Of a DNA stretch of 64,000 nucleotides, positions 55,300 through 64,000 are shown piece after piece. Made by a program: the position numbers and the translations under genes. Numbering within the stretch: position 1 is the stretch's first letter; each line of letters begins with the position of its first letter. The notes beneath the pieces were generated by a model that saw nothing but the letters and a program-made list of their open reading frames with translations, was not told where the DNA came from and did no database searches. Source of the DNA: Anastrepha obliqua (Eukaryota; Arthropoda; Insecta; Diptera; Tephritidae). The stretch is from positions 36,354,001 to 36,418,000 of the forward strand of contig NC_072893.1 of NCBI RefSeq assembly GCF_027943255.1, given 5' to 3'.

Positions 55300-55640
55300 A
55301 TACAAGCAGTGCTTTGCACTCTCCACAATTTAGTGATATTATTAGCCCATCCGAAGAGCTTCCCACTAAACCAGTCATCCATGCGTTAAAATTTGCAGAA
55401 CCACAACGTTGTGCATCCAGAGAACGACCTGTGGCTTGAATCACTATTTTTTGCCGAACATAGATTTCCAAGAGTAGAAAGTTACCTGGCCTTCTTTACC
55501 CGATTTTCAATGTATAGCTTCGAATGGAGTTTGGAGACAAGACCCACTCCGAGGTATTTACCTTCCGATGAAGCAAAACGAAACAAACGAATTGAAAAAG
55601 TTCCTCACTCTCTAATTTTAATGCAAATATTCACTTTCGA
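55300..55640 (-). mobile_element. LOA-type LINE RT-thumb fragment
   Basis: On the minus strand KYLGVGLVSKLHSKLYIENR (about 55560-55500) corresponds to the KYLGxILDSKLxW block. Degraded ARQK/ATGRSLDAQ follows, then MDDWFSGKLFGWANNITKL at 55382 and VQSTACIVL. The order matches 46440-46700 and 35475-35300. The RNase H and 3' end are absent. Confidence 0.65.
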
Positions 55641-57388
55641 GTTGTTTTCCTTTCCTACGAGGCAGTTTATGTCACCCCGGCACTACGCTCTCACTGCCAC
55701 TCTCTCGCTGGTTGAAAGTTATCGATAACGAAACGGTGGAGATGACAAACAACCAGAAGGTCGACTATTCTGAGCTGCTTGAGGTTTTTGACGTTAAACC
55801 CGAATGACATTTGGCACGCATGGGATTTTCAGCTTTTCGTATATTTTTATTCTTCCATCTACATGTTGTGTGTGTGTGTGAATATTGTTATGTGTAAATG
55901 TCAGTACAGTGTTGAGGGTGGCCTATACGCTTTGAATGCAATGCAATTGCAATGGAATGGTTACAGTTATTCGTTTACAATTTAAATGGGGGTGGTTAGT
56001 GCGTTTATGTTGTGCAAATAAATATGTGTGGGTAAAGAAATATATGCACATTTTGTGCAAGAGGGTGCGATTCTAATTATGTCTATTTAATTAAAGCACG
56101 TTCTGTCTGCCTGAGGCAAAATTGTTGATGCTAAAATATTCCACATTTTTATGTACATAAATTAAGGGTGTTTTCAATTGTATGAGTTTTTAAGTACTTT
56201 TATTTTAAATATAGAAATTAAATAAATAAATTTAAAATAATAAATAAATAAAGATGTAAATTAGGTAAGGTGTGGAGGTATGGAGATGCATGCACAACGA
56301 CGCTACTTGCGGTGAAAAATAGAAATAAACATTTCTAGTCCCATCTGTCTTATAATATGAGAATGCAATTTGGTAATGCAAAGAAACTTGGCCAATTTTG
56401 TGAGGTTTTTTTTGATTAGGAACGAGTGCTAAGGGGATAATCCATTTCAAAACAAGTGTTAAATTTGCATTGTAAGTCATTTTGACTCCCTCAATAGCTG
56501 GAGTTTAATATATTAAATTACATATCAGAGGGACGACAAATGTTCGCAAGGCAGTTGAAAGTACATATTTAAGGATATTATGTCGAAAGTTGTAGTAAGT
56601 TGATACAGTGGAAATTTTCTTAAACGGCTTTAATAAATGGCTTTACGTTCTTGAGCCTATTAGTTGCCAATTATGTCTTCATGCGTATTAGGCTTTCTAT
56701 TTTATTCCTTTAGTTTCATGGTTAAACAAGGAATTCGACATTGTGAATCATTTTTCATTTAATTTCATTAACCTGGTAATTGGGCATGACGAAATTTTTC
56801 GTCATGGAAATTAATCGTAATATATTGAACGCATTACGTTCTACGTTGTTCTTATCTATTAAATCTGAAAGTGGTTATATATATCGAATACATTTGAATT
56901 ATAAAATATTTTATCAAAATAAATAAAAACCATAAAAACGATATTTCTTTATTATTTGAGGTGTGATATTACTTATCGCTGCGAAGAAAAAGTCCCCATT
57001 CTGAAACGAGTTGAGTAATAGCTAACAGGTTAAAGCAATATTTTAGGCGCCTCTTCTTAAGCGCAATCACTTCGGCGCTGACACTAGAAGTTTTTTCCTA
57101 TAGATACCAAAGCGACTAATGCGAATTGAGAGTTCTTATGAGGTTTGCCTTTTATATTTTGCCCCCAATAATGAAAGCATAGTAAATAATAACGAAAATG
57201 GCTTTATTGTTTTTCAAAATATTCTCCTTCAAAGACAATAGACTTCGGCAATTTTTAAAGCACTTTTACTTCAAAGACTTCAACAGCTTCTCCAGGTGCT
57301 AAAAAAGCTTTGCTTACCTGCGCCTGATGTCCCTTCCATTAAAAAGTGACGAAAAAGCTTCACCTGGCTTATATATGTATATATATAT
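55641..57388. other. Non-coding DNA
   Basis: Nothing recognised. An AT microsatellite (57370-57388) borders the SINE copy. Confidence 0.45.
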
Positions 57389-57592
57389 AATTGGCGCGTA
57401 CACCCTTTTTGGGTGTTTGGCCAAGCTCCTCGTCCTATTTGTGGCACGCGACTTGTTGTTGTTCCACAAATGGAGGGACCTACAGTTTCAAGCCGACTCC
57501 GAACGGCAGATATTTTTATGAGGAACTTTTTCCATGGCAGAAATACACTCGGAGGTTTGCCATTGCCTGCCGAGGGGCAACCGCTTTTATAG
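57389..57592 (-). mobile_element. tRNA-derived SINE-like element, copy 3, lacking the tRNA head
   Basis: The minus strand reads from about 57592: GCGGTTGCCCCTCGGCAGG, CATGGAAAAAGTTCCTCAT, CGGAGTCGGCTTGAAACTG, ACAAATAGGACGAGGAGC, and the 3' hairpin ACACCCAAAAAGGGTGT followed by ACGCGCCAATTATATA. It is very similar to copy 1 over the body. The head with A and B boxes is missing, as expected for a 5'-truncated insertion. The plus-strand frame 57327-57521 through it is not a gene. Confidence 0.75.
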
Positions 57593-57743
57593 TCCGGGAG
57601 CTAGGGGTCGATTTTGGACTGCGTTTTTATACCGTTAAATTCTTGACTATACTTGTGATTTAGCTTTCATGAATAACGAAAGTGAACGTCAGCTGGTGCA
57701 CCCGCGGTGTGTGTGATTGTGTGAGGGTACGAAACGTGTCGAA

Positions 57744-58117
57744 AATAAATTTCTACCAACTCATTTTATACCGGCTGAAAATTTTTTCATGTATTGTTGA
57801 CATTTAGTAGAATAAAAAAAATAGTCAGCTGGGCGGTAGAGGGGGGAAGACACGTCAGATGAACAGGTGAACTTGTACAAAAAATTGTAAAGTAAAACTA
57901 CTTTATGCCGATAGAAATTTTTTTCCATAATTATGGTCAGATGCGTTTATAGCGGTGGAAAGACCGTCAGCCGAAGCAAGAATGTATCATTGCGTTCAGC
58001 TGACGTATTTTCCCCCCTCTACGGCGCAGCTGACTATTTTTTTTTATTCTACTAAATGTCAACAATAAACAAAAAAAAATTCAGCCGGTTTTAAATGAGT
58101 TGTTAAAATTTTTTTTT
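57744..58117. mobile_element. Foldback/MITE with about 120-base inverted arms
   Basis: Left arm 57744-57864 and right arm 57994-58117 are reverse complements over nearly their whole length. Shared pieces are ACCGGCTGAA, TATTGTTGACATTTAGTAGA, ATAGTCAGCTG, and GGTAGAGGGGGGAA against the complement of TTCCCCCCTCTAC. The unpaired centre is about 130 bases. There is no coding capacity. It sits between SINE copy 3 and the LINE at 58150. A clear target duplication could not be fixed. Confidence 0.75.
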
Positions 58118-58149
58118 CGTCGCCGTATTGCAGCTCTCTTCAGGTAAAC

Positions 58150-58838
58150 TCAAACGTCTCGAACGCACACGAAACATTTCCCTTATCTGGGTTCCTTGAC
58201 ACAGGAGTGTAGAGGGCAACAAAATTGCCGATGAGCTTGTCAGGAAGGGGTCGACAGAACCGGTTTCAGTTGTCCCCTTTTCAGACATCGGTGTCCCCTT
58301 GTCCGTTGTTGAAGGGAAACTGCACAATTTCTTTCTAAAAAAAAGCGCAAGACAGATGGAGGTCTGTCTCATCGTGTGCTATTTCAAAAAAACTATGGCC
58401 TCAATATAATAGAAACAGGACGCTTAAGGTGATGGAAATCCCCCGCCATTCAATTTTCAACTCATTGCGGTATTCACTGTTCACTGGGTGATCGGTACTC
58501 ATGCGGAGAAGCTTGGAATTCCGTACAACCCCTATTGCAGAAGCTGTGGGGATCCTGTAGAGAAAGAGACTGTTGAACACTTTCTTTGCAAATGTCCGGC
58601 TCTGGCGGCTAGGCGCTTGAGATTCCTTAGCGTGCCCTTTGGGGATGACTTGAGGAAATTCTCCAGCCTAGATCCCTTTTCTCTCCTCCACTGCATCAAC
58701 AGCACTGGATGGCTCTAGATAGTTTTCTCTTCCCTAAATCTTTTCGCAGGTAGTGGTCCACATTATGGTATCAAAACGGCACGTGAGTTCTACTTGAAGT
58801 CTATCTGTGGTACTCTTGCCATATAACCTACCTGCCTA
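58150..58838 (+). mobile_element. LINE 3' end: RNase H end and zinc-knuckle tail
   Basis: Plus-strand frames give NISLIWVP then HRSVEGNKIADELVRKG (last RNase H motif, the GHR glycine lost). VPLSVVEGKLHNFFLKK follows, then a shift to GTHAEKLGIPYNPYCRSCGD and EKETVEHFLCKCPALAARRL, a C..C..H..C tail. FSSLDPFSLLHCINSTGWL closes with TAG at 58716-58718. The 3' untranslated end runs to AACCTACCTGCCTACCTATG at about 58838. The end matches the minus-strand copy 5205-5445 very closely, so both come from one family. Confidence 0.82.
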
Positions 58839-60664
58839 CCTATGGTTTGTTTCAGTTCAATGTTTGGTAGGGATATGATTTTTTGCTGAACTCAAATGCT
58901 TTAATAAATACTCCTGTTGAGCATTGCAGACTTTTGCGCTCGGTTAATGAAATAATAATAATACGGCGCTGCTGACTTGGAACCTAGAAATGTTTCTAGT
59001 GACTTGAATGACCTTTTTTATTTAAAATTTTCAGCTAACACTCATCGCAGTTAATTCTAATGTAGATTTATGGACCTCACGTATCGTTACACATACATAG
59101 ATATGCACTCATATAACTCAATATATACACACAACTCAGCAAACACTTGGAAATTTTTCACCGCTACCTTTACTACGCGACGCGGAACATAATCCTCCAG
59201 ATGGTAGCGAGTAAATTGAGATGCAAACGGAAAGCCAAAACGAAAGAAGAAAAAGTGAAGGTGGAAAGGCGGCCGTATCGTTATTAAGTGAGTGCCAACA
59301 ACGCTACGCTAAGCCATGCCGGCAATGAATGAGTCGCTGATATGAGCGTGGGTGCAAATGTTGCTCTGTGGCAAGCGATGCCCTATTCTACCTATCTTCT
59401 GCAAGTGGGCAGCAACGAAGTGAACTCAGCGGAAATCTCATGTTCCTTAACGGGTATGGCTCAATATACTCGCGTGGAGCGACAGCAACAACAAAGTCGA
59501 ACGCAGAACCCAGCTCAAATTGCTCGATATTAAATTTACAATTTCATTACTTTTTTTCTACTTTTCTATCCTCCACTCTTCCACTTTATTTGCTCTCTCA
59601 TTTGGTTTAAATATGATCAACGATTAACCTACATTCACAGAAATGCCTGCACAACCGCAACAACAATGCAGATAGCGTTTATATGAATTAAATCAAAGCG
59701 CTGATTGTATTTAATAGGGTTTGCTTTATATAAAAATATTTAGTATTTTTTGTGCTTGAAAAGAATTTCCACCAACGCGAATGCGCTACATGTGTGCAAT
59801 GACAGATTTAGTGGAATTTTGTTTTTTAAACTTTTATGTGTAGCAAAGTGAATAAAAATATTTATGAGCAAGCCCAACTAAATATCGTATCGGTTGCAAG
59901 TACACAAACAACATTTGACGGGCTTATCGCCTGGCAGGCATTTATTTAACTGCACAAGGAATGGCAATGCGACCGCACATATCGTCATATCACCTGTCTG
60001 CCACGCGAGGGTCAACCACCAACCACCACCACATAAGCATTACACTGCCAGTGACGACGCCACCAGCCACTCAGTCGCTCAGTCATTCGCTCAAAAGCTG
60101 CAAAGTGTTTCTCAAGTGTTTTTCGCCTCCTTTTCTCGTTGCAAAAGCACGCACATCCAAGTGCCGTGGCATGACATGGCCTGCATGTGCAACAAGAAAC
60201 AAACAGTAGCTGAGGGGAAAAAATTTCTAAATCAAGCATCAGCAGTAAAATGGAATGTTGAAACCTCTTCAGTGTTTTAGAGCGAAATTCCCTCGATTTA
60301 ATTTTTTTTTTCATTTTTTGTTTGAACGCCCCACATAAAGTGTTTTTGCGAAGTGTTGTTACAATGTAAATTTCAATACTCATAAAAGGATGCAAAGGAC
60401 TGCCAGAAGGAAAAAGCAAAAATTGATTTCAAAGCATAACAGAGTTAAAATGCCATTGCCTTACTTCTACGCTTTGAAATATGCGAGGAATTTTTGCATA
60501 CAAAATACTTTGAATAAATACACACACGCACACCACCGCATGTGGAAATCAATTGTTTAATTTTATAAGTAACTAGAAATGCTTTCTAACCATTCATGAG
60601 TGGGTTCTATGCATTGACTAATGAATTTTACAAAACGAAAAAAAAATTAGAGTAGTGCATCCTC
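58839..60664. other. Non-coding DNA
   Basis: No supported gene. Frames at 59342-60419 on both strands overlap each other, and none shows family features. Confidence 0.4.
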
Positions 60665-61800
60665 TTCTTCTTCATTGGCCCGATAACCGCTTACGCGATA
60701 TTAGCCGAGTTTAACAAAGCGCGTCAGTCGTTTCTTTCTCGTGCTAACCGGCGCCAGTTAAACACACCAAGTGCTTCTCCGGCTAACCTTTCCAACGCAG
60801 AGGACACCTTCCTCTTCATCTGCTACCACCAGTTGGTACTGCATCGAATACTTTCAGATCCGGAGCGTTTGTATCCATTCGGACGATATCACCCATTCAA
60901 TGAAACCGTTTTATATTTATTCAATGCGCTATGTCTAAGTCGTTATAAAGTTCTTACAGCTCATTGCTTCATCGCCTACGATTCTCGCCATCACCAATAT
61001 GCAAAGGCCCGAAAACCTTTGGCAGAATTTTTCTTTCGAACACTCCAAGAGACGCCAAATCGGATATTGTCATTGTCCAAGCTTCTGCGTCATACGTTAG
61101 GACAGGCATGATGAGAGCCTTCCTTGTAGAGTGTTAGTTTTGTTCGTCCAGAGAGGACTTTACTACTCAATTACCTACTTAGTCCAAAATATCACTTGCT
61201 AGCAAGAGAGACTCTACGTTGTATTTCAAGGCGAGCATTATTATCGCTGTCAATGCTGGTTCCTAAATAAACGAAGTCTTTTACATCCTCGAAATCAAAA
61301 CTATCAACAGTGACGTGGGTGCTGATATGCGAATGCACCGACTGTTTGTTTGAAGACAGGAGGTACTTCGTTTTGTCCTCGTTCACCACCAAACCCATTC
61401 GCTTTGCCTCTTTATCCAGTTTGGAGAAGGCAGAACTAACAGCGCGGGTGTTAAGGCCGATGATGTCAATATCATCGGCATACGCCAGCAATTGTACGCT
61501 CTTATAAAAAATTGTGCCTGAACGATTAAGTTCTGCGGCTCGTACGATGCTCTCCAACATCAGGTTAAAGAAGTCACACGACAGCGAATCACCCTGTCTG
61601 AAACCTCGTTTGGTAACATACGGCTCGGGGAGGTCCTTTCCAATTCTGACAGCGCTGCTGGTATTGAGCAACGTCATATTGCATAGCCGTATTAGTTTTG
61701 CGGGAATACCAAATTCAGTCATCGCGGCAAATAGGCAACTCCTTTTCGTTCTGTAGCGGCAGCTTTGAAGTTGACGAAAAGATGGTGGGTGTCAATTCTC
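60665..61800 (-). mobile_element. Non-LTR retrotransposon: RT palm to C-terminus
   Basis: The minus-strand frame 61722-61192 runs FGIPAKLIRLCNMTL, VRIGKDLPEPYVTKRGFRQG, SCDFFNLMLESIVRAAELNR and the active site VQLLAYADDIDIIGLNTRAV. RMGLVVNEDKTKYLLSSNK, FDFEDVKDFVYLGTSIDSDN and LEIQRRVSLAS then follow. Upstream a shifted FVNFKAA-like DFKAAYDS block lies near 61780. After 61190 the thumb and tail continue in broken frames to 60665 and match 29890-30460. YADD is intact within 177 open codons, the best preserved RT in the window. The tail is unusable. Confidence 0.85.
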
Positions 61801-61879
61801 CTTGTATGGGTATTTTCCATTATGTGGCGTATTGGGAGTATCTGGTCGATGGTGGGCTTTCTATAGAAAGTGCATCACG

Positions 61880-62065
61880 CATACACAAAAGAAGGAATGC
61901 GTATTGAAATATCTCAATGATTTTCAAAGCACGATGTGGCTTGTTTATGTTGAATACCAATAAATTCGGAAACGTATCAAAAATGTGCAGTCTCTGCCAT
62001 CTGAACAAAGAAGAAAATGTGAAGCATTTTATTGGAAGATGTCCTGTAATCGCTTAGTTTAGAAA
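61880..62065 (+). pseudogene. C-terminal zinc-knuckle end of another LINE
   Basis: The plus-strand frame reads IFKARCGLFMLNTNKFGNVS, then KMCSLCHLNKEENVKHFIGR and CPVIA before a stop. The C-x2-C...H-x4-C pattern preceded by CGLFxLNTNxW is typical of LINE C-termini. It is in opposite orientation to the RT just before it and belongs to a separate insertion. Confidence 0.6.
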
Positions 62066-62148
62066 TATTTCAAAAAAGAATTATTTATATATTATAGAAA
62101 AAATAAATTAAGCCCATTATCGATTTTAGAAATGTTTATATATGTAAT

Positions 62149-62772
62149 CTATACTATAAATGGGAAGGTCTGTACGTTGTCCGCGCATCACTACGAAACG
62201 ACAACACCAAATGACGTAAAAATTTTTATACGTTCATATTTTCACCCAATGAAGGTTATAGGTTTGTTTTTATGATGGAACTCCCTTCCCACAGACCCCA
62301 GACGGCGCTACCACTCTCATTCGTCACTAATAATCGAATATTTGCTTAAATTTAATCTAAAAAATCTTAGTTTTTCCTATTTCCCACTATTTATAGCACA
62401 CTCTAGACTTCATAATCCGCATAAGCTGTTCAACTATGACCCAAATGCAAAGTTCAAAAACGGTTTGAGATAGAAAATTTACAATATAAAAATAATTTTG
62501 CTTGATATTTTTCTGATTGGTTGTTTTGATTTTATTCAACGAGGCATAGCAACGGCTGCCGGGTAATGTAATATAATATTATGGTTATTAATAAAAAAAT
62601 ATTTTCTATGAAATTATTGTTTGTAATTCTTTTATATACATATCCTAAATCCCTCAAAACTACTCCTACGCGAGTGGGGCCGCGGGTTAAAGCTAGTATA
62701 ATATAATTTATAGCATCAAATACTTTAAGTATTTCATTGTACACGCAAGCGAAGCCGCGAGCACCAGCTGGT
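62149..62772 (+). mobile_element. Non-autonomous Helitron/Helentron-like element
   Basis: The left end CTATACTATAAATGGGAAGG followed by TCTGTACGTTGTCCGC resembles the start of insect Helentron-type elements. The right side carries GAAGCCGCGAGCACCAGCTG near 62748-62770, a variant of the GAAGCCGCGGGCAACAGCT-type Helentron terminus. A second terminus-like copy, GGCCGCGGGTTAAAGCTAGT, lies at 62678-62697. No coding sequence is present. The autonomous partner could be of the type represented by the endonuclease fragment at 8840-9787, but no end comparison is possible. Confidence 0.5.
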
Positions 62773-64000
62773 TCAATATAAATTTATTTATTGGTCACTG
62801 TTACGACCGGAATCTAACGTCTGAATACCGACTTTTGTGTTGTAAAACTCAGCATATATTCGTGAATAATAAACATATATGTATATGTGCATGTATATGT
62901 ATATGTATAGGCGTGTTTATACTAGTAACTCCAACCGTAACAATTAGCACGCATTGTTCACCAATTAAAAATTTGTTATCACCACGTTTTCGCTGGAGTT
63001 TGTGAGTGAGATTGCGCCAGTAAATCGAACTAAAAATATTCCGTCATAACAAGTAAATGAAGAAAATCTACTTCTATAGACAATTCATGCTTAAGCGATT
63101 TCACAAAAATTTCTTATAATAATAAAGCCGATAAGATAGCGATGGAATTAGTCCCTTGCAGCAATGTTTTTTACACATATCTGTCTGTCTGTATGTATGT
63201 ATTTATATATATAAACGTGCGTCCACGTGTATGTATCTCTGTAGCTAAGATATGAACTACAGTCAAGTGCACAACGCCTTGATCGCAGTTCTAGTAGAAT
63301 TGTGCTAAATTTGTGTAGTTGTCTGTACAGAAAGTCGAAGCGAGCAATAAATTAACACTGGGAATTTAACGCTAAGCTGGCACGTCTACGTCAACTTATC
63401 TACCAGAAATTATTCATACAAATTGCCACATACAATGAAATTATGAATTTAAAGTGTTTTCTTCTCGTTCGCCTCATTTGCATGCGCTGCCTTCATTTGG
63501 CTAACCTTTCCCATGCTGGAATGGCTTAAGTGTTGACCTGCTTTCGACACTTCAATGATGCAAACGAGTGCTGTGCTGCCGCCAATATGAGTTTTTGTAT
63601 GTACATGATCTTCTTCTACTTCGTTTTCTTCTATAAATGTGCTTTATTGCAAATTTCGCTCGTGTCTGTTGCAGCGCTCGATTTGTAATTTCTAATAACT
63701 TTATTAGCACATCTCAATGACCTAAAGCGCAAAGTGGATGCGTTAAAAAGTTGGTGGCCGGCAGTGGGCGACTCTGGGCTGGCGCTGGTTTGAGGTTGGG
63801 TCGGGAGCAATCAGCACAACCAGCTGCATGTGTAGGCTGCTTGGCGATCTAATGCAATTCTATTGCAGAACTTAAGTAGGCAGATGTGTGGATATCTGTG
63901 TACATTAGGATAGCGCAAACATTTGTTTTCTTGGTGATACTTCCTATTAAATGTTTACAGATAGATGTTCTTTAATATCCGCTTTAAGTTTCCCTTGCCC
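62773..64000. other. Non-coding DNA to window end
   Basis: An ATATGTATATGTGCATG microsatellite lies at 62876-62912 and TCTGTATGTATG repeats near 63182-63210. No gene is seen. Confidence 0.45.

Noticed and set aside
59894..60419. Overlapping frames of 128 and 135 codons on opposite strands
   Set aside because: Neither has a recognisable domain; mutual overlap and histidine/serine-rich composition suggest chance.
1..64000. CRISPR array, LTR retrotransposon or viral insertion
   Set aside because: No regularly spaced repeats, no paired LTRs, and no gag, protease, integrase or envelope motifs were seen.

Overview
The window looks like genomic DNA of a higher dipteran insect, most probably a tephritid fruit fly. 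It is AT-rich, has very short spliced introns in its one recognisable host gene, carries many fly-type transposons (mariner, Tc1, Jockey, LOA and R1-like LINEs, Helentron), and contains a tRNA-headed SINE-like repeat of a kind I associate with tephritids. The placement at family level is inference; the insect character is clear from the protein matches recognised by eye.

The only host gene I can support is a septin on the minus strand at 44061-45316, best matched to fly Sep4 (SEPT2/SEPT5-type group). Three coding exons are visible, separated by introns of 68 and 64 bases. They cover the polybasic helix, the GTPase domain, the septin unique element and the C-terminal coiled coil. The exon or exons with the initiator methionine lie upstream (higher coordinates) and were not found.

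Nearly everything else recognisable is mobile DNA, mostly broken. Layout: 1-2335 LOA-like LINE; 3772-4303 internally deleted irritans-type mariner with perfect TIRs; 4640-5091 Jockey tail; 5205-5445 LINE 3' end; 7597-8210 TTAA-flanked MITE; 8215-8830 Jockey fragment; 8840-9787 Helentron C-terminal endonuclease; 13190-14190 LOA-like LINE; 16451-16725 SINE; 16790-18480 pieces of DUF4817-type mariner-like and Tc1 transposases; 19790-20533 deleted DUF4817-type element; 20540-21560 R1-like LINE tail; 24290-25878 two different mariners side by side; 27585-28681 mariner; 29140-30460 two LINE tails; 31223-32502 nearly complete DUF4817-type element; 34145-35515 LINE; 36860-37548 second TTAA MITE; 39600-42290 AT-rich degenerate array; 42400-42990 LINE RNase H tail; 44061-45316 septin; 45706-45998 SINE; 46430-47800 LINE; 48850-49863 mariner; 53345-55640 mariner, DUF4817-type and LINE pieces; 57389-57592 SINE; 57744-58117 long-armed foldback; 58150-58838 LINE; 60665-62065 LINE pieces; 62149-62772 Helitron-like non-autonomous element.

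The rest is AT-rich, microsatellite-containing DNA with no coding signal I trust, typical of fly intergenic or large-intron sequence. The strongest leads are the three-copy SINE family (tRNA-like head with A and B boxes, conserved body, 3' hairpin), the TTAA-flanked MITE family, the foldback element at 57.8 kb, and the set of LINE copies sharing a CTACCTACC-type 3' end. I saw no defence system, CRISPR array, operon or viral gene. All copy comparisons were made by eye, so identities are qualitative.
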